Origin: an uncultured Steroidobacter sp.
Lineage (GTDB): Bacteria; Pseudomonadota; Gammaproteobacteria; Steroidobacterales; Steroidobacteraceae
NCBI GenBank assembly: GCA_937864115.1
Contig: CALMII010000028.1
Location: forward strand, 186,001 to 250,000
Length of the DNA stretch: 64,000 nucleotides
Direction of reading: 5' to 3'
The number at the start of each line of letters is the position of its first letter. Position 1 is the first letter of the stretch. Both the position numbers and the translations under genes were made by a program. Shown in pieces: positions 54,812 to 63,603 of this stretch. Under the pieces are notes generated by a model. The model worked only from the letters and a program-made list of their open reading frames with translations. It made no database searches and was not told where the DNA came from.

Positions 54812-57800
54812 ATGAAATCGAGAGGGGTTCTCGAAGTATTGGCCGGCCAGGCGTCCATCGTGGCGATCCTGGTGCTGGTGCTGTTCCTCTCCATCGCCGC
54901 TACGCCGCTGCTGCTGCAGAAGAAGGTCGTTGCGCAGCGCATCGGCGCCGACGTCGCCATCGCCAAGGCGTTCGCGATTTCCGAAGCGCTGCTGGTCGAT
55001 CCGCAGAACGCTGCGTCGCTGACGCACAGCGAGCGCTCCTTTGCCTCGCGGCATTTTCCAGGGGCGCTGACCGATGGCGGGATGGCGGAAGGCGATTTCG
55101 CCACCGTCCTCGGGAAGCTGCGCGCGAACCCGCAGCATCCGCAGATCCACTTCGTCGACGTCGCCAGCCAGCCGCACCTGTACTACGCGACCAGCGACCG
55201 CAACGGCGGCGCACTGGTGCTGGATCTGCCGCTGGAACGCGAACGCGCCGCCATCGGCCGGCTGTTCGGTCAGTCCTATCTTTCGGTGAGCGCCGCCGGT
55301 CTCATCCTGGTGGCGTTGCTGATCTTCGGCATGTTCTGTCTGCGCGTGTACCTGCGCGGGCTGATCCGGCTGCCCGAAGACGAGCGCCGCAAGGTGATCC
55401 AGGATGGCCTCGCGAACGACGCAACGCGCCGGCACAACCTGCTGGGCTGGATGCTGGCGCTGTGCGCGCTGGTATTCGCGTTCGATCTCACCAACACGAT
55501 GGACCCGGTGGTCGGCATGGGCTATCTGCTCGCCGTCACGCTGTGCCTGTCGTCGAACCGCACCTGGCACATCATGGCGGTCGCGGGCATCAGCGCGATC
55601 CTGCTGCTGATCGCACCGATCGTCTCCACCTACGATGCGCACTGGTGGATCTATCTCGAACATCACTCGGTGACGCTGTTTGCGATCCTGGTGACGAGCC
55701 TCTATGGCAGCGCCCACATGCGCAAGTCGCGCGCCGAGGCGCTGGCGCTCGCCGAAGCGGCGCGCTCGCGCGTGGAGACCGAAGAACTGCGCGCCGCCCT
55801 GCAACGCGCCGAAACGGCGGAGAACGATCGTCGCATCGCTGCCGACCGGCTGGCGATGGCGAACCAGGCGGCCGGCATCTCGATGTGGCACTGGGACGTA
55901 CGCACCGACGTCGTCATGGTTGCCGAAGACAGCCCGTTCGTGCGCCGGCTCGGCGGTGTCACGCGCCTCATGGGCGCCGACTATGCGAAGAACTTCGTGC
56001 ATCGCGACGATCTCGAGGCCTACACCCGCGCATTCACGCAGATGCTCAAGTCGCCGCCGGGCGGCGACGATCGCCTCCAGCACCGCTATCGGGTCGTCAC
56101 CGCCGACGGCAGCGTGCAGCACCTGCAGATGCATGCACGCGTCCTGCGTCATCGCAACGGCAAGGTGATCGGCCTGCTGGGTGTCGACTGGGAAGTGACG
56201 CGCGAGGCGGAAGCGCTGCACGAGATCGAACGCCAGGCGCAGCAGTTGCGCGAGGTGCAGGAACGCTTCTCGCGTGCGGTGTCGGGAACGCAGGACGTGC
56301 TGTTCGAGATCGACACCCGTTCGGGACATGCCTGGGTCTCGCCGCGCTTCTTCGCGATGACGGGTTACGTGCCCGGCGAACAGGAAGCCAGCATCACCTC
56401 GCTGTACCGGATGGTGCATCCGGAGGATCTGCCGCGCCTGCAGCAGACGACGGAGAATCATTTCCGTCGCAACGAGCCGTTCGACATCGAATACCGCCTG
56501 CGCTGCAAGAACGGCCACTGGATGTGGTTGCGCAGCCGCGCCACCGCACAGCGCGACGAATCAGGCCGGCCGACGCTGCTGTCCGGATCGATGCACGACA
56601 TCACCGAGTCGCGCGCCGCGCGCGAGGCGCTGGTGCGCGCCAGCGAAGAAGCCGAGGCCGCCAGTCGCGCCAAGAGCACGTTCCTCGCCACGATGAGTCA
56701 CGAGATCCGCACGCCGATGAACGGCGTGATCGGCATGACGGGGCTGCTGCTCGACACCGGCCTCGACCGCGTACAGCGCGAATATGCCGAGACGATCCGC
56801 GCCAGCGCCGATTCGCTGCTGACCATCCTCAACGACATCCTGGATTTCTCGAAGATCGAAGCCGGCAAGCTCGACATCGAACGCATCGACACCGACCTCA
56901 TGGCCAACGTCGACGAGGTCGGCTCGATCATGGCGTTCCAGGCCGCGGCCAAGGGCCTCGAACTCGTCGTCAACGTGCGGCCCGAAGTGCCGCAGCACGT
57001 GGTCGGCGATCCGCAGCGTCTGCGACAGTGCCTGCTCAATCTCGTCGGCAACGCCATCAAGTTCACCCAGAGCGGCGAAGTCGTGGTCGAAGTGTGTTCG
57101 CTCGGCCGCCAGAACGGCCGTGCGCTGGTGCATTTCGAAGTGCGCGACACCGGCATCGGCATTCCGCCGGAATCGCTGGCGAAACTGTTCCAGCCGTTCA
57201 CGCAGGCCGACTCCTCGACGACACGCCGCTTCGGCGGCACGGGACTCGGGCTCTCCATCGTCCACAAGCTGGTCGAACTCATGGGCGGCCAGGTCGGCGC
57301 GCAGAGCGAAGTCGGCAAGGGCTCGGCCTTCTGGTTCACGCTGCCGATGGAACCGGCGCTGGAGAGCGAAGAACCGCGCGAGTCGCAGCAGCTGAGCGGA
57401 CGGCGCGTGCTGCTGGTCGACGACAACGCCACCAATCGCCGCGTGCTGGCGACGCAGATGATGCACGCCGGCTATGAAGTCGACGTCGCTGCCTCCGCCG
57501 AAGACGCATTGACGCTGCTGCACAGCGCGGGCAGCGCACCGTTCGATGTGATCGTGCTCGACTACCAGATGCCGGACATGGACGGCGCGATGCTGGGTGA
57601 ACGCATCGTGCAGGACCGTTCGATTCCGCCGGCGCGTCTGATCCTGCTCACGTCGCTGGATCGCTCCGGCGACATCCAGCGCTTCGCCAACATCGGCTTC
57701 GCCGCCTATCTCACCAAGCCCGTGCGCACGCGCGAGCTGGTCGAAGCGCTGAACAAGGCGCTCGCGCACGATGCCCAGGACTGGCACCTGCGCAGCCAGC

Positions 57801-58624
57801 CCATCATCACGCGCAATACGCTCATCGCCGGCGAAATGAAACGCTGCTATTCGGGTCGCGTGCTGCTGGTCGAAGACAATGCGATCAATCAGCGCGTGGC
57901 GCGTCGCTTCCTCGAACGCCTCGGCTGCGAGGTCGTCGTGGTGGACAACGGTCTGCGCGCCGTCGAGGCCTGCGACAGCGAGCGCTGGTCGCTCATTCTC
58001 ATGGACATGCAGATGCCCGTGATGGACGGACTGGAAGCCACGAGACTGATCCGCGAAAAGGAAGGCGACGGCCCGCGCGTGCCGATCATCGCGCTCACGG
58101 CGAATGTGATGATGGGCCAGCTCGAACGCTGTCTCGCCGCCGGCATGGACGACTATCTCACCAAGCCGCTCGACATCAATCGCCTGCAGGATGCGCTGGA
58201 TCGCTTCCTGACATCGCAACCGGATGCAGAGCAGCTGCTGACGACGCCGGTTGCTGCCTCGACGAGAACGTCGGTGCGCCAACGGATCATGGAAGTTGCC
58301 GATGGCGACACGGAATTCGCCACCGACCTGATCACGACGTTCCTGCTCGGCGCCGAAGAAACCTTGCAGGAGCTGCGCAGCGCGGCCCGCACGGGCGAGC
58401 TGCAGGCGCTGGCTTGCGCCGCGCACAAGCTGAAGGGTGCCAGCGCCAATCTGCACGTCGAAGAACTGGCCGAACTCGCGCGCAATCTGGAAACCCGCGC
58501 GAAGACCGGCTCCGGCGGCGCGTGGAGCCAGGATGTGGAACGCATCGCGCAGGAATTCGAGCGCACGTCGGAAGTGCTGCGCGGGCTGATGAACGAAGGG
58601 ATGAATCAGGCGGCGTCGGGCTGA
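54812..58624 (+). CDS. Large membrane-bound hybrid histidine kinase (two PAS, two receivers, Hpt)
   Basis: 1270 residues. An N-terminal helix (about 10-32) and a second (about 156-178) flank a periplasmic sensor of about 120 residues. A cluster of further membrane helices (about 210-305) follows, resembling a MASE-like module, then a coiled coil, PAS domains at about 350-465 and 470-595, a HisKA domain with SHEIRTPMNG (H630), an ATPase (NAIKFTQSG, DTGIGIP, FGGTGLGLSI), receiver 1 with D917 (VLDYQMPDMDG), receiver 2 with D1065 (LMDMQMPVMDG), and an Hpt with H1205 (AAHKLKGASA). All phospho-relay residues are present, so a complete H-D-H relay can run within one chain, with an output protein elsewhere. 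GCGGAG lies 7 bases before the chosen ATG; the frame is open about 37 codons further up. Confidence 0.93.
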   Translation: MKSRGVLEVLAGQASIVAILVLVLFLSIAATPLLLQKKVVAQRIGADVAIAKAFAISEALLVDPQNAASLTHSERSFASRHFPGALTDGGMAEGDFATVLGKLRANPQHPQIHFVDVASQPHLYYATSDRNGGALVLDLPLERERAAIGRLFGQSYLSVSAAGLILVALLIFGMFCLRVYLRGLIRLPEDERRKVIQDGLANDATRRHNLLGWMLALCALVFAFDLTNTMDPVVGMGYLLAVTLCLSSNRTWHIMAVAGISAILLLIAPIVSTYDAHWWIYLEHHSVTLFAILVTSLYGSAHMRKSRAEALALAEAARSRVETEELRAALQRAETAENDRRIAADRLAMANQAAGISMWHWDVRTDVVMVAEDSPFVRRLGGVTRLMGADYAKNFVHRDDLEAYTRAFTQMLKSPPGGDDRLQHRYRVVTADGSVQHLQMHARVLRHRNGKVIGLLGVDWEVTREAEALHEIERQAQQLREVQERFSRAVSGTQDVLFEIDTRSGHAWVSPRFFAMTGYVPGEQEASITSLYRMVHPEDLPRLQQTTENHFRRNEPFDIEYRLRCKNGHWMWLRSRATAQRDESGRPTLLSGSMHDITESRAAREALVRASEEAEAASRAKSTFLATMSHEIRTPMNGVIGMTGLLLDTGLDRVQREYAETIRASADSLLTILNDILDFSKIEAGKLDIERIDTDLMANVDEVGSIMAFQAAAKGLELVVNVRPEVPQHVVGDPQRLRQCLLNLVGNAIKFTQSGEVVVEVCSLGRQNGRALVHFEVRDTGIGIPPESLAKLFQPFTQADSSTTRRFGGTGLGLSIVHKLVELMGGQVGAQSEVGKGSAFWFTLPMEPALESEEPRESQQLSGRRVLLVDDNATNRRVLATQMMHAGYEVDVAASAEDALTLLHSAGSAPFDVIVLDYQMPDMDGAMLGERIVQDRSIPPARLILLTSLDRSGDIQRFANIGFAAYLTKPVRTRELVEALNKALAHDAQDWHLRSQPIITRNTLIAGEMKRCYSGRVLLVEDNAINQRVARRFLERLGCEVVVVDNGLRAVEACDSERWSLILMDMQMPVMDGLEATRLIREKEGDGPRVPIIALTANVMMGQLERCLAAGMDDYLTKPLDINRLQDALDRFLTSQPDAEQLLTTPVAASTRTSVRQRIMEVADGDTEFATDLITTFLLGAEETLQELRSAARTGELQALACAAHKLKGASANLHVEELAELARNLETRAKTGSGGAWSQDVERIAQEFERTSEVLRGLMNEGMNQAASG

Positions 58625-58647
58625 CGCCTGTCGCTGCTCTTCTCTTC

Positions 58648-58703
58648 CTGTGGGGCCGGCTTCAGCCGGCTTCTTCGGAGTCAGGCTGAAGCCTGACCTA
58701 CAG
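58648..58703. repeat. REP/BIME pair
   Basis: CTGTGGGGCCGGCTTCAGCC followed by an inverted GTCAGGCTGAAGCCTGACCT and ACAG. It lies between the convergent kinase and yggX genes. Confidence 0.9.
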
Positions 58704-58718
58704 GAAGAAGTCAGAGGC

Positions 58719-58991
58719 TCACTTCTCTTCCGGCACAAACTCCTGCGGCGCGTCCGAGCCGCCGCCGAAGAAGAACTTCTCCATCTCCGCCACCAGGAAC
58801 TTGCGCGCCTTCGGCTCGATCGGCGACAGCCGGTATTCGTTGAGCAGCATCGTCTGATGCCGCACCCAGCGCTGCCACGCCTCCTTCGACACGTTCTCGT
58901 AGATCCGCTGTCCGAGTTCGCCCGGATACGGCGGTTTGTCGAGTCCCTCGGCGTCGGTGCCGAGTAATACGCATTTCACTGTTCTGGCCAT
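58719..58991 (-). CDS. yggX: Fe(2+)-trafficking protein
   Basis: 90 residues, the family length. MARTVKCVLLGTDAEGLDKP, YPGELGQRIYENVSKEAWQRW, HQTMLLNEYRLSPIEPKARK and FLVAEMEKFFFGG are YggX motifs; Cys7 near the start is the conserved residue linked to iron/oxidative protection. It helps protect Fe-S clusters and moves iron. It ends the asmA-mutY-yggX neighbourhood as in many gammaproteobacteria. Confidence 0.95.
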   Translation of the reverse strand: MARTVKCVLLGTDAEGLDKPPYPGELGQRIYENVSKEAWQRWVRHQTMLLNEYRLSPIEPKARKFLVAEMEKFFFGGGSDAPQEFVPEEK

Positions 58992-59111
58992 GCAGAAGAG
59001 TCTAGCCGTCCAGGGCGACAGGAGGAATGGCCGCAAAAAAAGCACAAGGATCGCAAGACAGATCCGCCCCGGTACATTTCATTCTGGCCCTGTGGTCTTT
59101 GCGCCTTGCGG

Positions 59112-59531
59112 CTATTCGTCTGTCGTCATTCTGCGCCTGACGATCCGCAGCTTCGCCACCGCCGTGGCCACGACGACGCCGTCGGGGTCGCGCAGTTCGG
59201 CGGAGGTTTCGCCGTAGCGATGATCGCGCGAGAGCAGTTTGCTGACTGCGACGAACGGGCCGATGCGGGCGGGCTTGAGGAAGGAGACGTTGAGGTTCGT
59301 CGTCACGGCGGTCTGTTCGACGGGCAGCACGGCGTAGAGCGCCAGCGCCGTCGCGGAGTCGAGCATGGCGGCGATGAGGCCGCCCTGCACGGTGCCGTGA
59401 CGGTTGGCGAAATCGGGTCGGGCGAGGAAGTGCAGGGTGGCAGCGCCGTTCTCGGTGTCGACGTCGATGACTTCGCGGCCGAGCAGTTCGGCGACGGGCG
59501 GCTGGAAGCGGAGGATTTCGTTCTTGGTCAT
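59112..59531 (-). CDS. PaaI-family hotdog thioesterase
   Basis: 139 residues. The hotdog core reads ATLHFLARPDFANRHGTVQG, GLIAAMLDSATALALYAV, and TNLNVSFLKPARIGPFVAVS. HGTVQGGLIAAMLDSA is the PaaI signature with the catalytic Asp/Glu position in the helix. It hydrolyses acyl- or aryl-CoA; the substrate is unknown. Inserted between mutY and yggX on the same strand. Confidence 0.87.
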   Translation of the reverse strand: MTKNEILRFQPPVAELLGREVIDVDTENGAATLHFLARPDFANRHGTVQGGLIAAMLDSATALALYAVLPVEQTAVTTNLNVSFLKPARIGPFVAVSKLLSRDHRYGETSAELRDPDGVVVATAVAKLRIVRRRMTTDE

Positions 59532-59550
59532 GGCCGTTGTTACTGGTCTC

Positions 59551-59622
59551 GTCCCCTCCTCCGCGAAGCGGGGGAGGGTCAGGGAGGGGGACTGCGGAGT
59601 CAGGCTGAAGCCTGACCCACAG
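59551..59622. repeat. Second-family palindrome plus half a REP element
   Basis: GTCCCCTCCTCCGCGAAGCG and GGGGAGGG form a stem (59551-59590, ending TCAGGGAGGGGG), the inverted version of the 34.7 kb copy. It is followed by GTCAGGCTGAAGCCTGACCC then ACAG (59599-59622), one arm of the REP family without partner. Both lie between the thioesterase and mutY genes. Confidence 0.75.
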
Positions 59623-59630
59623 CGACGGAT

Positions 59631-60680
59631 CTAGTCCGACGACAGCATCGCAATCAGTTCGACCGCGGGCTTGGCAAGGCCGATGCGCGCCGGTTGGCGC
59701 GGGTCGTACCACAAACGGGTGTCGGCCTCTGCAATCGCAGCCGGTGTGCCGGCGACGCGGATCAGCAACGGCTGCAGCGTCAGGTCGTAGTGGGTGAAGG
59801 AGTGACGATAGTCAGGCAACTGGCGGCTGGCCGGGTGACCGGCAGTGCTCATCCAGCTCATCGCAGCGTCACGATCCTCGAACTGCGGAAAAGTCCACAG
59901 ACCGCCCCAGAGGCCCGTCGGCGGACGACGTTCCAGCAGCACGGCACCGGCATCGTTCATGGCGATCACCGCGAAGGCGCTGCGTTGCGGACGGGCCTTC
60001 TTCGGCTTCGGTGTCGGCAGGCTCGTCTGCCGATGTTCGATGCGCGCGATGCAGTGCTCGCTCAACGGACACACAGTACACAGCGGCCGCGAGCGCACGC
60101 AGACCGTGGCGCCGAGATCCATGATCGCCTGCGTGTAATCCGCGACGCGCTGCGCGGGCGTGCACAGATCGGCGAGCCGCCACAGTTCACGCTCGACGCC
60201 CGTCTCGCCCGGAAAGCCGTCGATGCCGAAGTAGCGCGCGAGTACGCGCTTCACGTTGCCGTCGAGGATCGGATGCCGCTGGTCGCGCGACAGCGCCAGG
60301 ATGGCGCCGGCGGTCGAGCGGCCGATGCCCGGCAGCGCCTGCACGGCGTCGATCGATTCCGGGAACACGCCGGCGTGATTCGCCGCGACGGCCTGCGCCG
60401 CCTTCTGCAGGTTGCGTGCGCGGGCGTAGTAGCCGAGGCCGGTCCACAGATGCAGCACTTCGTCCGTCGGCGCTGCAGCGAGCGCGTGCACGTCGGGAAA
60501 GCGCGCCATGAAGCGCTGGTAGTAGGGGATGACGGTGGCGACCTGCGTCTGCTGCAGCATCACTTCCGAAACCCACACGCGATACGGCGTGCGGTCCTGC
60601 TGCCACGGCAGATGCTTGCGGCCGGCGCGGTCGAACCAGTCGAGCAAGGCCGGCGCGAGTTCGCGGATGGCGGCGCTCAT
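59631..60680 (-). CDS. mutY: A/G-specific adenine glycosylase
   Basis: 349 residues. The HhH-GPD fold has VMLQQTQVATVIPYY, ALPGIGRSTAGAILA and the catalytic Asp in HPILDGNVKRVLARY. The 4Fe-4S cluster Cys residues are C-x6-C-x2-C-x5-C (CVRSRPLCTVCPLSEHC). A NUDIX-like MutT domain follows from about 225 (AVIAMNDAGAVLLERRPPTG, LWGGLWTFPQFED) and recognises 8-oxoguanine. It removes A from A:8-oxoG. It overlaps the SRPBCC gene by 4 bases. Confidence 0.96.
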   Translation of the reverse strand: MSAAIRELAPALLDWFDRAGRKHLPWQQDRTPYRVWVSEVMLQQTQVATVIPYYQRFMARFPDVHALAAAPTDEVLHLWTGLGYYARARNLQKAAQAVAANHAGVFPESIDAVQALPGIGRSTAGAILALSRDQRHPILDGNVKRVLARYFGIDGFPGETGVERELWRLADLCTPAQRVADYTQAIMDLGATVCVRSRPLCTVCPLSEHCIARIEHRQTSLPTPKPKKARPQRSAFAVIAMNDAGAVLLERRPPTGLWGGLWTFPQFEDRDAAMSWMSTAGHPASRQLPDYRHSFTHYDLTLQPLLIRVAGTPAAIAEADTRLWYDPRQPARIGLAKPAVELIAMLSSD

Positions 60681-61285
60681 TGGGGTGTCGTTGCCTGCGC
60701 GCGCTGTTCGACGCCGCGGAAAATGTTCTTCGTGCTCTCTTCGAGCGTCCGCAGCATCCAGCGCCGTCCCGGAAACGGCGGCACCCAGAAATCCGGCACG
60801 ATGGTGGTGCGGTAACTGACTCGCGTGCGCTCGTCCACCACCGACAGGTACACCTTGGTCTCGCCGAACTTCACGTCGCTGTGCGCCGGATCGGCCTTCG
60901 CTTCGAGTCCGAGCGGCAGTTCTTCGACGCGTTCGAGCCGCTTCACGTCGCGACAGAACGGACCGAAGCAGACGTGCAGCACGGTTTCGAGCATCGCCAC
61001 GTAGTCCGCCGGACGTTCGGTCACGCGGGCCTCGAGAATGCGCGAATCGAGCTGACGATAGCCTTCGTAGTCGCGCAGGATGCGCTCGACGCGATCGATG
61101 GGCGCATCGAGGACGGCCACCATTTCGTATTCATAGCGTTTGTCGCTGTAGCTGGCGCGGGAGGATTCGATGTCGAAGGCGTGGCATGTCGCAGCGCTGC
61201 AGCACAGCGTGAAGAAGAGCCCCCACCCTGCCCTCCCCCGTCGACACGGGGGAGGGAAAAGAGAAGATGCGCTTCGCTGCGTCAC
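60677..61285 (-). CDS. SRPBCC-type (cyclase/dehydrase-like) secreted protein
   Basis: 202 residues. A GTG start with GGAG six bases upstream reads MTQRSASSLFPPPCRRGRAG, then a hydrophobic segment WGLFFTLCCSAATCHA that ends as a signal peptide; the mature domain starts FDIESSRASYSDKRYEYE. The coiled START/SRPBCC pattern VAVLDAPIDRVERILRDYEG and KVYLSVVDERTRVSYRTTIVP is visible. It probably binds a hydrophobic ligand in the periplasm; the exact role is unknown. The n-region coding sequence is a copy of the second palindromic family. It is encoded between asmA (15 bases) and mutY (4-base overlap). Confidence 0.8.
   Translation of the reverse strand: MTQRSASSLFPPPCRRGRAGWGLFFTLCCSAATCHAFDIESSRASYSDKRYEYEMVAVLDAPIDRVERILRDYEGYRQLDSRILEARVTERPADYVAMLETVLHVCFGPFCRDVKRLERVEELPLGLEAKADPAHSDVKFGETKVYLSVVDERTRVSYRTTIVPDFWVPPFPGRRWMLRTLEESTKNIFRGVEQRAQATTPQ
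61220..61260. repeat. Second-family palindrome inside the SRPBCC coding sequence
   Basis: CCCCACCCTGCCCTCCCCCG and TCGACACGGGGGAGGG form the stem (loop TCGACA-like). On the minus strand it encodes the n-region residues FPPPCRRGRAGW. Confidence 0.8.
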
Positions 61286-61300
61286 GCGTAACTCCGGCAG

Positions 61301-63481
61301 CTATCGGTTGAAGAGATCCTTCAACTTGTCGCCGAGTTTTTCCTTGAGTTTGTCTTCCTGCTTCTTCAGTTCTTCCTTCACGCGACCTTTCGCATAGCCT
61401 TCGAGATCCGGACGGACCTTCGGATCGTCGAAAGTGCCGGTCACCGTGATGGGAATTTCCGCATCGACCAGGTCCTGCAACTGCGCGGGATCGGCACCTT
61501 CGCGCGGAATCTTCAGCACCGTGGCGATGAGCTTGTAGTCGAGCGTGCTCTTCGGCACATCGATGGTGCCCTTGCCGCCGATGCGCAGGTACTGCGAGGC
61601 GATGGCGAGATCGTCGTTCGTCAGCACGCCGTTCTTCAGGACGCCGCTGCCCTGCAGCGTATCGAACGTCGTGCGGGCCGGGCCGGCGCGTTCCGGTACC
61701 GCCTGCTGCCTGAGTACGGCGCGGGCGCGGCGGATCTCGTACCACAGATCCGTGCCTTCGAGCGCGCCGTCGGCGACGTTGAACGACACGTTGCCGTCGA
61801 GCGTGCGCAGCAGGTCGTCCGTATTGCGACCGCTGCCTGTCGCCTTGATCGTGGCGGTGCCGCGACCGGAGAAACGCTGGCTGTCGAACAGATCCTTGAA
61901 CAGCGGCGCGAACTGGATGCCGTTCACCTGTTCGTCGAGGCTGATGCGCGCCACGTCGCCGGCCGCGTCGATGCCGATGTCGCCGCGATACGTGCCGCCG
62001 TACATCGAGGCCCCGGAAGGATTCAGGCGCACCTTGCCGTCGCGCGCATTCACGCCGAGCCGCAGCTTCGTGAATTTCACGCCGGCGAAGATCGCTTCGC
62101 CGATGCGCAGCTCGCCGCGCGCGTTGAGATTGCGCAGGGTGTCGACGGGGATCTCGGCGGGCGGACTCTTTTCCTTCGCCTCCTTCGTTTTCGCCGCCGC
62201 TTCCGCCGGTGCCGGCTCCAGATAACGATCCACATCGATGCGATCGACATCGAGGTCGAAACGCAGCGCCTCGTTCTCGATGCTGGCGAGACCGAGCGAC
62301 CCCTTGGCCGTCGTGTCGTCGAGCTTCAGTTCGACGTCGTTCAGCATGGCGGTGTCGCCGCTCACGGCAACGGTGCTCGCAAAACTGAGCGAACCCAGCA
62401 CGGCCGGATCGGTGGTCGTCGGCACGGCGACTCCCAGCTTCGGCAGCCATTCGCGCAGCGACACCGGCGCCAGCCGCAACGGTCCGCCCAGGCGCGGACT
62501 GTCCAGGATTTCCTCGCCATGCAGCGCGCCGGTGATGCGGGCCCCGGCGAGTTCGACCTGCAGTTCCGGCAGATCTGCGACCTGCGTCGCAAGATTGGCG
62601 ACGACCTGCGACGCCTGCACCTGCACGGGGACGCCCGCGGCCGGAAATCCATCACCCTTCCAGGTCGTTTTCAGCATCAGGCCGTCAAGTTGATACAGCT
62701 CCTGACCGATATCGAGAGATACCGATCTGGCCCGGACCTGGACCGGAATGCCCTCGGGGGGATAACCCTGGCCCGACACCGTGACTTCGATCTCCGGGTC
62801 GTCGAGGCGATGCCGGTTGCCGCCCAGGTCCGCCGTTGCCGTGGATTCGACATGCACCTTGAAGGACAACGCATTGCCCTCCTCCAGCACGAAGCCGAGC
62901 TGCAGCGGGAAGGGCTCGCCGGATTGAAAGCGCCCCGACTCCAGGTTGAAGTCGCGCACGACGCGTCGCGTCTGTGTCTGCCGGTTTTCCATGGCGATGG
63001 ACGACTCCCTGATCTCGATGCCGGCCAGCGTCTGGAACGAGGTCGACGAGGATTCGGCGGTCTCGGGCTGCGAGGCGGTGCGCTCGCGCAGATCGGCCCA
63101 GTTCTCGCGGCCGCGCTCGTCGGTGATGAGGCGGATACGCGCGCCATGCAGTTCCACGGTGCCGATTTCCAGCCGGCCGCGCAGCAACGGCCACAGGCGC
63201 GCACTCAGACGCGCACGTTCGATCGAGACGAAGGGTTCGTCGCCGAAGCCCGGCGCCTCGCTCAGCGAGGCCGCGCCGGTTTGCAGGGCCAGCCACGGAA
63301 AGACCGACAGCTTCAGATCGCCGCTGAGGGTGAGCTGGCGGCCGGTTTCGCGTTCGACGATCGCCGCGATGTCGTCGCGATAGTCGTTCGGATCGACGAA
63401 CACGACGACCAGGACAACCGCCACGACGATCAGCGCCAGCAGCGCCGCAACGGTATAGCCGGCGATCTTGAGTATCCGCAT
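61301..63481 (-). CDS. AsmA-family outer-membrane/lipid-homeostasis protein
   Basis: 726 residues. One N-terminal membrane anchor (ILKIAGYTVAALLALIVVAV and following) leads into VDPNDYRDDIAAIVERETGR, LTLSGDLKLSVFPWLALQTG, which is the AsmA start. The middle is long beta-rich, and the C-terminal AsmA_2-like region (about 500-700) has VNGIQFAPLFKDLFDSQRFS, GRGTATIKATGSGRN and GSGVLKNGVLTNDDLAIASQ. It ends KEKLGDKLKDLFNR. AsmA-like proteins form hydrophobic bridges between membranes and affect outer-membrane lipid transport. The start has GAGG at 8 bases. First gene of the 63.5-58.7 kb unit. Confidence 0.9.
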   Translation of the reverse strand: MRILKIAGYTVAALLALIVVAVVLVVVFVDPNDYRDDIAAIVERETGRQLTLSGDLKLSVFPWLALQTGAASLSEAPGFGDEPFVSIERARLSARLWPLLRGRLEIGTVELHGARIRLITDERGRENWADLRERTASQPETAESSSTSFQTLAGIEIRESSIAMENRQTQTRRVVRDFNLESGRFQSGEPFPLQLGFVLEEGNALSFKVHVESTATADLGGNRHRLDDPEIEVTVSGQGYPPEGIPVQVRARSVSLDIGQELYQLDGLMLKTTWKGDGFPAAGVPVQVQASQVVANLATQVADLPELQVELAGARITGALHGEEILDSPRLGGPLRLAPVSLREWLPKLGVAVPTTTDPAVLGSLSFASTVAVSGDTAMLNDVELKLDDTTAKGSLGLASIENEALRFDLDVDRIDVDRYLEPAPAEAAAKTKEAKEKSPPAEIPVDTLRNLNARGELRIGEAIFAGVKFTKLRLGVNARDGKVRLNPSGASMYGGTYRGDIGIDAAGDVARISLDEQVNGIQFAPLFKDLFDSQRFSGRGTATIKATGSGRNTDDLLRTLDGNVSFNVADGALEGTDLWYEIRRARAVLRQQAVPERAGPARTTFDTLQGSGVLKNGVLTNDDLAIASQYLRIGGKGTIDVPKSTLDYKLIATVLKIPREGADPAQLQDLVDAEIPITVTGTFDDPKVRPDLEGYAKGRVKEELKKQEDKLKEKLGDKLKDLFNR

Positions 63482-63603
63482 CGTTCAACCTCGTGCCCGC
63501 AGTGGGTTTTCGCGCCCTGCGTGCGAGGACGCGTGCGCGCGGCCGATTCTAGCAGGGGTGCGCGACACGCCTGTGCAGCGGCCCGCCGGAGCATCGCGCC
63601 GTG

